Of a stretch of 64,000 nt of DNA, positions 34,776 to 46,996 are shown piece by piece (the stretch's first letter is position 1; every line of letters starts with the position of its first letter). The translations under genes and the position numbers were made by a program. The DNA comes from Hawksworthiomyces lignivorus (lineage: Eukaryota > Ascomycota > Sordariomycetes > Ophiostomatales > Ophiostomataceae). The stretch spans positions 1 to 64,000 of the forward strand of contig NTMA01000106.1 of the NCBI GenBank assembly GCA_002917075.1. Direction: 5' to 3'. The notes under the pieces are model-generated. The model had not been told where the DNA came from. It made no database searches and saw only the letters and a program-made list of their open reading frames with translations.

Positions 34776-35503
34776 GAAGACTGAAGACTGGGGCTGAAGA
34801 CGAGGCGTGATTTACCGGACTTGGACCGGGACTCATGCATGTTTCAATTATTCCAAGATGCATTTACGGGAAATAAGGGCAGAGCATTATGATTTTGCAA
34901 TGGGTCACGATTCTTTACATGTCGCATAATAATTGGATCAATATTTCATGTTACAAAGGAAAAGTCTTAATTTTATGAGAGACAGATACTACAAAGACGA
35001 CGCCATCCCGTCCCATAGGACGAGAAACCCTCGTCTGATAAAATATGCTGCGCGCTCCAAGAATCAGATCCGCTGGAAGTATACAAAGCAGCAACTCTGC
35101 AAGGCATTGTAGACTTCCTCTGATCGGATCCTGGTGACGTAAGTAGAACATAAACAACTAAAAGACAACATTTGAGCCTGTCCCCTGTCCTGTATGTTCC
35201 CGATCCAAGCCAAACAAAACAAAAAGCAATGAAAAGAACCAGATCAATCCGAATCAAGGGCGAGAAGACTCTGGTGGAGGAAGTAAGAAGGACCAAAAGA
35301 AAATATTGTGTTGTTTCGTGTCATATCATGCAAGAGATGTGGATCAATCATTACTTTGTGTTCTTCTCACCAGAACATTCCCTGCCTTTCCCATCCGCCT
35401 GTTGCCAACCTCTCCTCTAGAGTTGCCCCTCTTCTCGCTCTCTTTCTTCTTCTTCTTCTTCTTCCTTGGCGAGCTCCTGCCGCCAGCGCACCCATTCACC
35501 ACC
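34776..35503. other. Convergent 3' region dad1 / rho4
   Basis: About 730 bp, AT-rich on the left, CT-rich near 35430-35465. No gene seen. Confidence 0.5.
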
Positions 35504-36532
35504 CTACAATGGGATGCACCGTCTCTTCTTCCGCTTGATAGGGCCGCCGACAGGGATGGAGCCGCCGCCAAATGTGATGCCGCTGCTGCTGCCTCCGCTA
35601 GCTGCGCCCTTGCCGGCACTGTTGCTGCTGGCCGCCTGCATCTCCTGATTTTTGCGGTCGTTGGCCACCACGGTCAGCAGGGCCTGCTCAAAGATCTCGT
35701 CAACACCTTTCATCTCCTTGCTGCTGCACTCCATGTACTGTGCGCCCATCTTCTTGGCGACGGCTAGACCCTGCTCGGTGGTGACGGGGGTCAGGCCTTG
35801 GGTCTTGAGCATGTCGATGCAGGTCTTCTTAAAGCGGAGATCGGACTTGAGGCCCACTAGGATGAGTGGCGTGTAGGGACAAAAATGCAGGACCTCGGGG
35901 TACCACTAGAGAATATGTTAGTAAATTGAAGCGGGCAGAAACGATGGCTATGGGGTAGGGAGGTCGCACCTTATCCATGACATTTTCCAGCGAGTTGGGG
36001 CAGTCGATGGCAAAGCAGACAAAGATCAAGTCCGTCTCGGGGTATGAGAGTGGCCGCAGCCGGTCATACTCTTCTTGGCCAGCCGTATCCCACAGCGCAA
36101 GCTCGACTGTCTTGCCGGACGGCGGATGTGTTGGATACGTAATGTAGTTCTCAAAGACGGTAGGAACATATTTCTTCAGGGCGAGGAGAGTTAGTTTAAA
36201 AGCGAGAGCCAACTGGCAGAGCAGAAGTAGCAACGCACCTCTGGGAAGTATCCCTGGCTGTAGCTGATCAGCAAGCATGTCTTACCGCAGCCGCCATCGC
36301 CCACGACAACGATCTTTTTGGAGTATGTCGGCGGCTCGGTCATGGACGTCATGGCCGTGGCGGATGATTCGCGACCTGAAGACGACGATGAGGCGCTGAA
36401 TGTGGTGCCGTCACTTGACCGTGCGGGCCGGTTGTCCTGCCGCCGGTCGTTGGTTGGCCGCCGCTGGATGTCGTATTCGTATATGTCGCGGGCGGGCTGC
36501 TGGTAGTAGGAGTTGCGGTATTGCGATGCCAT
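35504..36532 (-). CDS. rho4: Rho-family GTPase Rho4
   Basis: Three exons: 36532-36239, 36173-35970 and 35905-35504, all phase 0, 299 aa. A roughly 70-residue Ser/Arg/Tyr-rich N-terminal extension precedes the G domain. P-loop [11 protein letters not shown] is at residues 78-88, effector region [10 protein letters not shown] starts exactly at the exon 2 boundary, then [27 protein letters not shown] and [15 protein letters not shown] polybasic stretch (KRKKRR) and the CAAX box CIPL end the protein; Leu at the last position predicts geranylgeranylation and membrane attachment. The long N-terminus and roughly 300-residue size match fungal Rho4, which controls septation in filamentous fungi. Confidence 0.88.
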
Positions 36533-37471
36533 TGCAAAAGGGAAATAAATAATAAGGAATACAACAGAAGAGAAAGAAAATTAGAGCAGAGCAGAGCAGA
36601 GCCTGCCTCTTAAGAGAGGATGAATAACAGCCAAATCGTCTGTCTGTCTCTTTAAGAGGCGCTACCAGCTAGCCGATAAGTTTTGATTGAGCAATGGATG
36701 TAATGTAGTAAAATCGATAATTGAAGACGAGTTCGTCTTTCGATGTCGGAGAAGAAAAAAGAAATGACTCCTTTTCGTCTTTTTCTTTTTTTTTTCTTTT
36801 TAAAAGTGGTGAGGATTTTTAAACATGAAAATAAGAAGGCCTCATGAGGAATGAAGCAATCTGAATTTTGCAGAAGAAAAGGGAAGGAAGGAAGAAGAGA
36901 GGAGACTCAGATCAGGAAGGAAAGAGAGAGGAGTGAGAGATTAAAGTTGACGTTTTGCCTGTTTCGTACACCCAAGTCAGCGTTCGCCGGGCAACGCGAT
37001 GTAAGCCGTTGTTAGGGAGTGATTCACCCTAGGCAAGTGCAACCAAGGGCAGCTGGAAGTGGGGTTTAGTTGTTTCTTTGGCGCCATGGCGAAGGAAGGC
37101 ACGATTGGCGGATTGATTTTAAATCGATACATGGTCCGTGCATGAACCCACCGTGCCTGCCTGGTGCGGCACCCTTCTTTGGTGGCTCCAAAAATCTGAA
37201 TTTATGTACGATTTCTTTTTTCCATTCTCGTTTTTCACTTCTCCCTCTCTTCACTTACCACGCGACGTCTCTTCTCGCTCCTACGTATATATTGTCCCCA
37301 CGCGTTGTCACACCGAGGGTCCTGCATATTGGAAAGTTTCATATCTAGGTCCGTCAAAGGCACTAAAAGCAGCTGGTTTTGCTTTTTGTTTATTCTTTTG
37401 GCATACCATTTACTTCCCACCGTCTTTTCGATACAATCTTCATACCATAGCCCCTCCTCTTCTGCTTCACC
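36533..37471. promoter_or_regulatory. Divergent promoter region rho4 / elongin C
   Basis: About 940 bp between divergent ATGs. The left half is CT-rich on the minus strand (rho4 leader); 37200-37470 is CT-rich on the plus strand (elongin C leader). A short AGAGCAGAGC repeat lies near 36583-36602. Confidence 0.5.
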
Positions 37472-38128
37472 ATGGCGAGCGAATATGTCACGCTCATATC
37501 AGCCGAGGGCTTCGAGTTCGTCGTGATGCGTGCCGCTACCGACGTCAGTCCTGTGATCAAGCGCATGCTTGACCCCAAGAGCCAGTTTGCCGAAGCCAAG
37601 TCTGGGCGCTGCATGTTCCCCGAGATCAGGTATGCAGAAAAAAAACCGGAAACCGATATGCTGCAAGATCTACCCCACCTGTGATGATAGTAAGAGAACA
37701 TCTCTTGAGCTTCTCGACGGAGCCATTGGACACTCCTGTTTGTCAAAAACAAAAGGTCCTTTTGGTTCCACGTGGGATTATTTATTCATCTACACTTGAT
37801 CTGAGATTTTCTTGTATCCTTGTTTTTCCATTTCTGATGTGCTGCTACATGCCAAACAACAGCGGCCAGCTTTTTGCTGACTCTGGCCTGTCTTTCTCTC
37901 TGCGCCTGCTCCCCTTTACAGTGCTCCCGTGCTCGAAAAAGTCGTCGAGTATTGCCAATATTGGTACAAGAATCAGAACAAAGAAGACGTGCCGGACATG
38001 GAGATCCCTACCGAGCTATGTCTTGAACTGCTGATGGCAGCCGACTATCTCGGCATGGACAGTAAGTTTTGCTTCTTCTTGGTTAGATGAGACTGGCCTC
38101 TAATGAACACTTCGCAGAGCTCGGATAA
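37472..38128 (+). CDS. elc1: Elongin C
   Basis: Three exons: 37472-37629, 37922-38061 and an 11-nt terminal exon 38118-38128, 102 aa. The protein (MASEYVTLISAEGFEFVVMR, IKRMLDPKSQFAEA, CMFPEIRSAPVLEKVVEYCQ, EDVPDMEIPTELCLELLMAA, DYLGMDKLG) is the SKP1/BTB-fold elongin C over its full length. It is an adaptor in cullin-elongin ubiquitin ligases. The 292-bp first intron interrupts before SAPVLEKV. The last exon supplies only Lys-Leu-Gly plus the stop, reached by the acceptor TTCGCAG. Confidence 0.9.
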
Positions 38129-38877
38129 AACACTTGTAAATCCAAAATATGACGGCCACGTCGACAGCTTTCCCAACCTCTCCGAACCAAGCCGAGTGAC
38201 TTGAACTAGAAATAGAGGAGCAAGCCATGTGTCTTATTTTTGATTTATCTTGACAAGCATTTTCAGGATCGATATGGTCCGTACGCCTAATGTCTTGAGA
38301 ACATGGCAACTCTTGCAAGACAGAACCATGGTTGCTTATAAATCGCCTTTCCAACAAGTACTTTGGATCTCAACTAGAGTATATGCTTGAGGTTATGGCT
38401 TGTTTTACGCATCCCCATCGACAGCACTTTAGACTGTGCGTGTACTCCTGATGACGCGGGCTTGCCTGCTGTCTGTGGTCTGTGTGCCGTGCGGTCGGTG
38501 GAAGATGAGAACTCCAGTCCCCCACACTCTGCTTGACTCTTTTGCGTATGCCGTGGAGATCTCGCTTTTTCAGAGGGGACACATTTTTTTGGTACGAGTT
38601 TAGAAAATATATATTTTTCCGTGAAAAAAGATTTTAAGGATACCAAAGACTCCCGAAAGACTTCAAGTGTTTGGAATGTAAAGCGACACAAGTGCAGCGC
38701 AGACCGTAGACCGCTTCTATGCGCCTAGTAACAGCTCCCTTCCCTATATACCATATTTTCACCGTCCCACGCCAATAGTTTCCCGTAAAGAAAATCAAAT
38801 CATATACCTCATGCCGTCCAAAAAATGTAAGAGAGAAAGTAGCCGCCTCATCTAGCTGTCCCATCCTGGATCTGCAT
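38129..38877. other. Convergent 3' region elongin C / dbr1
   Basis: About 750 bp, AT-rich, no gene seen. Confidence 0.5.
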
Positions 38878-40900
38878 TTACCACCTCCCTCGCCATCCTC
38901 GGCCGCGGCCGCGACCACCTCTTCCCCTGTTACCTCCCCTGCCGCCGCCTCTGCCGCCGCCACCGCCGCCACCGCCTCGGTAGCCTTCTCGCTCATCGCG
39001 CCTGCCATAGCCATGTGACGCTGCTGGTCCGATGCGCTTCCGCTCTGCCCGCTCCTCCGCCGGCGCGTCCCAGAGGTTTGGTACGCCCACCAGCGCGCAG
39101 AAGGCTGCCGTCTGCGGGTTTGTATACTCGTCTGGCTGCCCGCCAGGCGCATATGTCTCCGGGTGGCCCGCTACGGGTGCGTGGACGGGTGCCGTCGGTG
39201 CGAAGTTGGCCGGTACCACCAGGCGGCCGGGGGCGACGATATTCTCCTCGACCCACGCGCGCTCGGCGTCTATCAGCGGGCGGTAGTGCGCCTCGCCGCG
39301 GTCAGGGGGTATGGGCCGCGTCGGATCGCCGATCGCCAGGTCCGGCGCGAAGACGCGCGTGATGGCCAGCCACTCCGGGTCGTACTCGAGGCGGTAGCGT
39401 CCCGGCGTGGGACCCGGGGCAGAGAGGGGCGGGTAGGCCGCGGCGGCCTCGGTGCTAGCAGACGGGATCTCGTAGAGCTGGAGGAAGTGGCGCCCGGGCA
39501 GGCACTTGTCTAGGGCTAGGAAGCGGACTGTCGTGTTTGTGATGGTCGGGGGCACCGGCTGGCCGGGCGGCAGGCGCGGAAGGTGCGACTGCTGCTGGCT
39601 CTGCTGCGGGCGCAGAAAGGACGCCGGGAGCTGGGAGAGAAGCTCGCTCGACACGCCATTAAAGCTGCTGATCGCGGTCTCACTCTCGCCCTCCTTTGCC
39701 TCTGCGGGTTTGCTGCCGTTGGCTTCTTTGGCTGCCTCGGAAGCAACAGCCCTTGTCGTCTGCGCAGGCTTGCTGTTTTCGCTGGGGGCAACTTCGTCAT
39801 CGTCGTCAAGATCCAAGTCAATTTCGTCCGGATTGTCAGCAGCTGCGCTGGAAGCGGGTACCTCTGCGTTGACGGGTGGTGGCAGCTCGAGTTTCCTTGC
39901 CGGCGGGCCTTGTGAGGAAGAAGACACCGCTGGATGAGGCGTGTCCGCCGCCCCATCCGTCGCCAAGCTGCCACTCTCCTCCTGGCCGGCACCAGAAGGC
40001 GGGTCGTACTGCTTCACGGCCGAGAACTTGCAGTGCAGGTGCGCCGAGAACCAGTACCGCGGCCGCAGCCGGTCCATGACGTACTCGGCGGCCGGGCTGC
40101 CGAGCGTGCCCTCGGCCGACTCGCTGCGAAACGCGGGCTTCATGCGGAACAGGCGCGCAGAGTCGCCGTGGGTCTCGACCGCCCGCGGCCAGTCGTGGCT
40201 GAGCCCCACGTCGACGGGCTCGCGCAGCTGCAGCAGCTTGCGCACGTCCAGCTCGCGCACGTGGTAGAAGCTCTTGACGTCGTCCTGGCTGAAGGGCAGC
40301 CGCTCGCCGTGCGGCCGGCGGTAGTCGAAGCCCTTCCAGATGCCGCTCAGCCCCGCCAGTCGCAGCGGGCCCAGCCGCAGCACGTTAGCCGCGCCCCAGT
40401 AGTAGATGTTGGGCGCCGCCCAGCCGCCGTAGTACAGCTCCCACATGTAGCCGGCGGCCTCGTGGTTGCCGCCCACAAAGACGGTCAGGTAGGGTGCCGT
40501 GCGCGCGCCCGAGTAGTAAGCGTGGAAGTCTCCCATGGCGCGGTACTTGGGGGGCACGGACATGACTGTCAGATCCGCAGCGTTGCGGGTGGCCTTGCCT
40601 CCCCCAAGGAGCGATCAGCGCCTGGTCTCTCCAGAGCCGAATAAAATAAAATGAAATCCCAAAGAGATAAACACCTACCTGAAAGTCTCCACCAATGATC
40701 AAGAGGTCGACGCCATCCCAGCCTCTTTCTTTGCAGGACGTCTCGACGGAGGCGTATATCGCATCAAGGAGACCATGACCCTGCACATCGAGATCAGCAC
40801 ACTTGTATTTTCAGTAGCTCAGTTTTTCCTTGATGTTGTCGCCTACACAACCCTCGACGGCAACACGCACGCCCGCCACTTCGAATGTGTCGGTGGTCAT
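38878..40900 (-). CDS. dbr1: RNA lariat-debranching enzyme DBR1
   Basis: Three exons: 40900-40847, 40780-40679 and 40593-38878, 623 aa. Splicing gives VRVAVEGCGHGLLDAIY, LLIIGGDFQ-ATRNAADL and VPPKYRAMGDFHAYYSGA. Metallophosphoesterase motifs appear in order: GCGHG, GGDFQ, GGNHE, LSGIWKGFDYRRPH, SHDWPR and SAHLHCKF. DBR1 hydrolyses the 2'-5' bond of excised intron lariats in the nucleus. The C-terminal half is specific to fungi: an acidic DEIDLDLDDDDE patch, a conserved LEYDPEWLAITR block, and a final RGG-rich tail ([19 protein letters not shown]) suited to RNA contact. The first donor is GTAGGC, chosen because it gives the required GCGHG motif. Confidence 0.92.
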
Positions 40901-42605
40901 TCTAACGGCACTGTCAGTTTCTCCAGTGGATTTCGGCCTGCTTCATTTCTCTTTCTTGGACGTAGTGAACTAATTAGGAACAGATTCTCTTCATCGAGGC
41001 TTCTCAGTTCGAGTCGATGTCACGTGAGTGTCCCGCACGTGACGGCTCTGAAAATGCACCGAGTATGAAAGAACTATCTCTGGGTGCCTCTTGAGATTGA
41101 AGTAATTTATATTGAAAATAAAATATACACAAAGGTTTCATATAGTTGTCAAGTATAATATGGTAACTCACTAGTGATGAACCTAAACGTAGCGGAAGCT
41201 GATGACGAGCGAACTTACAAAAGACTAAGTAGTAAGAGAATATTTCAGTAGATATAAAATTTTTACGCTTGAAAAACGCTGTTGGATTTTAGTTGAGACA
41301 CTAGATATAATAAATCGCTTTTAGAGCGGATGTAATTGAGAGTTGTGACACACATATCAGCGAGATGAAAGGTGAATTGCGGCTCTTATATCTTGTTCTC
41401 AGAGGTCTAGCGATTTACAACGCCTATGTTAATGAATACCTGATTCGTAGACTTGGAAGAAATGTGCGGCGAACTTAACAAGTCACCCAAAAAACATTCA
41501 GTATCGCTGCCTAGTTCTCACACCATTATTTAGAGAGCAGAACAATACAAAGGATCAATCTTTCATATACTGTCTTGTTTCGGACTTTGTAAAACACGTC
41601 ACTTCTTAAATCAACATGACGAGGCTGTAAAGCGCTGTCATCAATATCAAGATCGGTACATGCTTATCCATTGCAGCAGGATAGTCAGTCCCGTCTTTCT
41701 GCCTTCGACAGCGCTGCCACAAGCCAATTCAGACGACCATCGGCATAATTCGAGGTATCCTTTGCCAATGTAGTTGCTACGGTCGTACTTCAAGAACGAA
41801 AATAATTGGTAGTTGGAATAGAGCACCATTGGTGACTCAGACCGCTTCTATCAAATTGACTTGGAGATTCTGAGCCATCGAAGGCGTGTCACTGAATGTG
41901 TCTATCTTACGCTGCAGGCATTACTCGCCAAGACAAGAGACAAATTTTTGAACAATGTGCCTAAATATATTCGTATCTGTGCAACCAAGACACCAGCGTC
42001 TCTCAGACCCCAAGTTGCGAGCGTGGGCCGACCCGCTGATATGGCCTAGACCAAGCCACATTTGCACTCTTATCTAGGCTATAGCTTGCCTCTATAGCAT
42101 CGGTTCTAGTGTCTTTGGAGGACGCCAGTTACCACATAATTAGTGCCAATTAAAGAATGCAGACATACATCTTTGTTTTCTCGCAAACCGAAGATCTGAT
42201 AAGAAAAAGTGCCCGTTCTAGGACGCTGGTAGCAGAGCCTTTCTAATCGAGAGGAATTCACTGGAAACCGTGTGTTTGCCTCAAAAGACTGATGTATCAT
42301 TTCCAGCTAGGTCTATGGTTACAGTATGAGTCGGAAAGGCAATTTCTCCGTGCTGACCGCATTGGGATTCTCTGAGGCCTATATAAAGAGATCTGGGATA
42401 CCCCGCTCGCTCCAGTTTCTTCTTTTCGCAACTTTCCTCAAACTCCTCAGTGTGAGGCCCAAGTGCTTCGAGTCTGCGAAAAAGCCGTGATAGAGCAGCG
42501 TTGCCTGTGTATCTTGGCCACTTTCGAGACTAGAAACCATATATTAGATAGAAACAAGAAAATAGAAATATAAATTGAGCTGCTGTAACCATTACAAGAT
42601 ATAAA
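40901..42605. other. AT-rich intergenic region opening the accessory island
   Basis: About 1.7 kb, clearly AT-richer than the housekeeping flanks (for example 41090-41600). No gene or intact transposon is recognised; the base composition would fit old RIP-mutated repeats, but no element could be identified. Confidence 0.5.
42380..42605 (+). promoter_or_regulatory. Core promoter of the NACHT gene
   Basis: TATATAAAG at 42380-42388, followed by a CT-rich tract (42405-42450) about 160-200 bp before the ATG at 42606. Suggests the gene is transcribed. Confidence 0.55.
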
Positions 42606-45601
42606 ATGGATCCAGCTTCTGCACCCGATGTTGTTGTCGACTTCCTGCGTGTTGCTAGCAGGATCCATCGAGCAGCCAGCGGCCTTCACGGTGACGCAAG
42701 CCCAGGCTCGCTAGCAGATCCACATTCTACTGGCCAGTTATCCGCCGACCTTGGTGCAGTGCTTGACGGCCTCTGTTCTGCAGCCTCGCAGGCAGATGGT
42801 GTCACGCTACCAAGGGCGTGCCGCAAGGTGGGCTTGGACTTACTTGTCCATCTTGATAGATTTGCTTCCCCAGACAAGCCAGGTGACTGCAATGCCCTCC
42901 GCGAGCTGTGGCCAGTCCCAGACGTACAGGCTCTATCGGAACGCCTTCAAGACCTGATCTTCCAATGGAGAGATCAAAATCAAAATCCAAGGTTATTTGT
43001 CCCCCCAATTTTGCGTCTCTCTTATACAGAATATACTCTGACCTTGCGCATAGAGCCGATAATTTGCTGTCTCAACAACTCGAGCTTCTCAATATCAACT
43101 CTATTCAGAGTGAAGTTGATACAGAGACAAATCTTCCGAAGACAACTGCTGGGTCAGAGCAGCCTCCTGTGGAAGATGCACCTCTCAAAAACGAGGCCGA
43201 CAAAACAGATGCGCAGCGAGGCCCTCAGCAGAGCGAGATTTCCCGCGTTCCCAAACCCCAGCACACGTACGCACCTGCATTCATCCTCCAAGATTTTATT
43301 TTGGATGGCCTCGCGTACAGTTCGATGCGAACTCGTGAGGAGGAGGTGACCGAAGCTCATCAGAAGACCCTTGAGTGGATTTTCCAAGCAGACGACAGCG
43401 GAGCGCCTCAAGCAGGCCGAGACATCCTCGGCAGGCAGTTCATTCGATGGCTGGCCACGGACGATCTCGGACCCATTTATTGGATTACTGGCAAACCGGG
43501 CTCGGGCAAGTCGACTCTCATGCGCTTCTTTTTCGAACAGAAGAAGACGAGGGAGAAGCTCCTGCAATGGTCCAGGGAGCGTCCTGTTGCCGTTGCTGGA
43601 TTTTTTTTCTGGACCAGCGGGTCGAGAGAGCAGAGGTCGCAGACGGGGCTACTGCGGTACCTCCTCTACCAGCTGCTCTCTGAGCACAAGGACCTCATAC
43701 CAATGGCGTTTCCCGACCTTTGGCAGCGGCTGCAGGCTATGACGACCAAGGAGAGGGTCCTCTATTCAATTGAATGGGCAGCTTCCGACCTAATGCAATC
43801 GCTGAACTCGTTCTTGGACGTGGCACTTCAAACCACGAATGTCGCCCTGTTCATCGATGGCCTCGACGAATTTGATGGAGACCATCAAGCCATTGTCCAT
43901 TTTTTCAAAGATTTGAGCGAGAAATCCGGCGGCAAGGGACTGAAGTTATGCCTCTCATCTCGCCCCTGGGATGTTTTTGAGAGAGCTTTCGGGGACTCTG
44001 TGCCGAATATGCAGCTGCAAGATCTGTCTCATGGGGACATGGTTGTGTATGCCAGGGACCGCTTGCGTGAGAACTCGATTGTTCGCGAGTTATATGATGG
44101 CAGACTTGAGGCATTTGAAGCTCTGGCGGAGGAAATCGTCAGACGGGCAGATGGCGTGTTTCTCTGGGTCCGCCTCGCAGCCAACAAAATGCTAGGGACT
44201 GTTGGGCCAAATATTAACCTGGAAAGTTTGGAAACAACTCTGCACTCACTGCCGACAGAGCTAGACGACTTGTTTGAGAAACTGATTTTCAAAGACCAGG
44301 CCGCGTCTCAAATTGCGGAAACCAGTGTCCTCTTCCAGCTCATCCAGGGCAGGGAGATTGTCGCTGACTTCGTCAGAGACGAGTCTGCAAACTCGCTTTC
44401 CGTCTGGGAGCTCGCGTTTGCGCTCGATGACGAGGATGACGAGGCGGCTCTCAATCTGCCTGTTCAAGAGGCAAGCGGACCAGAAGTCCGGAAGAGGAGC
44501 CAAACGACGACAAGGCGAATTCTCGAGAACTTTGCTGGGCTGATTGACCTCTACGGCCGCCACAGTACCGCCGATGTGAGACGCGGGTCAGTATCCGGCG
44601 ATGAGAAAGTTACCCAGGCCGACCGAGAGAATGCTAGGAAGAAGGTTTCTTACATCCATCGGACAGTGCGCGATTGGCTGATTGGTGCCGAGGACGTAAA
44701 GGAGCGTCTATGGCAGCACTCACCGGACCACTTTGACCCGCACTTGCGCCTGCTGCGCTCCTACGTGCTCCGCCTCAAGCTGTCCCTGAGAAGGCTTGAG
44801 CGCCATCGACGTCTCAACGACTGGTGGCCAGACATCGTGCTTGCCCTGACGCACGCGAGGCACGTCTGCCGCGATCCGCTGGACCAGCAGCGTCTCTTTG
44901 TCAACGAGCTCGACAAGACGCTCTCGTGGTACTGGATTCCCAGGACCAGAGACGGGCCTGGCGATCACTGGTCGCGCAGCGCCTTTGGCTCCTACGAAGT
45001 CCGCATGAAGGCGCCGCCGATCCAGAACCCGTTTCTCTGCCTCGCCGCCAAGTTTGGCCTCACGCGGTACATCTGCAGCGAACTCGAAGCTCGCGCTGCG
45101 TCCAAAGAGCTGGCCCCGGACAGCAGCACAGAAACGACCGACGACAACGAAGAAGAGCAGCCTGGGTCGGCACCACTGCTGGCGTACGCAACAGAATTTC
45201 TCTGCTCGCGGAACAAGACCATCTTTCCGCTTTCGGATCCGGAGCTTGTTTCCTACCTCTTGAACCACTCGTCTGCTGTCAATCCGCCGCCCAATCACAC
45301 GTATCTGGACTTCGTGAGGCGGTTTCCGCTTACTCCATGGATAGCAGTGCTACGTCATCTCCGCGATGCGCGCAGGAGAAATTGGATTCAGTACTACGAT
45401 GTCAACTCGCAAGGGACCGCACGGTGGGCGTCGATCGTGGAGATGTTCATTCAAGTGGGAGGGCTGGATATTGCCAGGACCATCGTGAAAGAAGACAGCT
45501 TTGACCCTGAGATCAGTGGCGTTGGAGTTCTGCAAATGCTGGAGGATACATATGGTGCCGTGGAGGTTCGAGATTTGAAGAATATGCTTGCTGCTCTTTG
45601 A
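42606..45601 (+). CDS. NACHT (STAND/NLR) protein with fungal N-terminal domain
   Basis: The N-terminus (MDPASAPDVVVDFLRVASRI to LSERLQDLIFQWRDQ) runs in one frame and the remainder in another. A 38-bp intron, 42992-43029 (GTTATT...ATACAG), joins them exactly into 985 aa; a frameshift is the alternative. Residues 1-130 resemble the helical N-terminal domain common in fungal NLRs. The NACHT module has Walker A GKPGSGKST (about 283-291), Walker B VALFIDGLDEFD (about 400), and LCLSSRPWDVFERAF (sensor Arg). Downstream is the helical DUF7791-like region (YIHRTVRDWL). No WD40, ankyrin or TPR repeats follow, so the sensor part is unlike the neighbouring WD40 gene. Such genes act in non-self recognition and regulated cell death. 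The P-loop frame is open for 857 codons, so selection for function is plausible. Confidence 0.8.
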
Positions 45602-46996
45602 TATGCCACCGGAGACGACGTCACAAGTTAGAATGATTGCCGAGGTATGCTGGCTAAGAAGAAAATCCTCAGCTTTTAACAAATTATTTTTTCCTTCATC
45701 TAGATATTCTAGCAAGTCATGAATAATCCACACGCACGACTGCGTAGTTGCCATAGTGTGTTTTACAGAAAATCAGACGTTTTTGGAGGGCATACGCTCT
45801 TCTCCTTGTCAAATAAGATTTTCTCTCTAAATCCACAATGGTAGTTCATTTGTTCGTGAATGTTGCCTCCAATTTGTACTCCCAAGCAGTGGCAGAAGAG
45901 GTCCTGTCTTCGCATGGGCTTGACTTGCTTAGGGGCGTCACTACAATCTACAACAGAGACTTTGAGAATTGCACAAATGGCTCATTTACTAATTAAAATA
46001 ATGGAACCTATTAATAGAAGCTCTTGTCCTAGGGATGAGCTTTATTGAGTTTCTGCATTACCACCAGCAAGAGCCAACCTCCAGCTGTTACACTACGTTG
46101 CATTGCAGGCACCAAGAAGGGACTGAATCTGTTGCTCAAGCTCCCTACGGCCAAAGAAGAAACTACCAACGGAAGCTGTAGACCATCAAATGTCAAGGCG
46201 GATGTACCACACACTCTTTTTCGCTTTGCTACATCCTCTACAATCTTCCTATCCACGTGAAAGACAAGAAGAATATCAGTAGCTCTATACAAGTTTATTG
46301 TACGACTTACATTTAGTCATGATGTCACCATGTATGTTTCTTCTCTATTTTTACTGCCTCTTTTTATCTATCTGAATAAACAGTTTTCTGTATGCGATGA
46401 CAGGGCAATGCTCTGGACTTCTAGTGGCAACATTGTACTTACAAACACTCTACGTTGGAAAAACGTAGCATTCTTCTAGAGAGGCATTTTTGACTTGCTC
46501 TGTAGCGATAGATAAATACATCTACTTTTGGCAATGCTTTTACGCCCGACGCCGTCCCAATGTGGAAAGTTTCTAACGCAGCTAGGGAAAAAAGTACGCA
46601 CCTACACAATGTCCTTACGTGTCGAGATACTGTCGGGCGTAAAATAGGCTCTTCTCCTACGCTGAATTATGGCAGCATCGTGAGATTTTGGCGTCGATTT
46701 GTCATCTGGACTCGGCCTAATCTCATTCTTTCGAATATCGCTTATTCAAAAGCACAATCGGCCCGTGCCGGATTGGCCTTTCAAGTCCAGCCTTGCTGTG
46801 ACGAATGCATACAAGACCTGGCGTGCTCGCATATAAAATGTAAAGACGAGACACGATTCGTGAGTCGATTATCCAAAGAGCTTCATTGCTGTTTTGGTTC
46901 TTTTGTTGTCTATGCTCTGATTCATACTAGAAATTATTGGTTTGCTTGGTAGCGTTAGGACTTTTTCTAATGTTTTAGAGGATCCTGTGCTTTGCA
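45602..46996. other. Intergenic 1.4 kb, AT-rich
   Basis: No supported gene. An open frame at 46560-46952 contains a Cys-rich patch (CCDECIQDLACSHIKC) but lacks coding character and is not joined convincingly to the HET gene. Confidence 0.45.

Noticed and set aside
46560..46952. 130-codon frame upstream of the HET gene with clustered Cys
   Set aside because: AT-rich, no family resemblance; cannot be joined to the HET frame by good splice sites. A missing exon is possible but unsupported.
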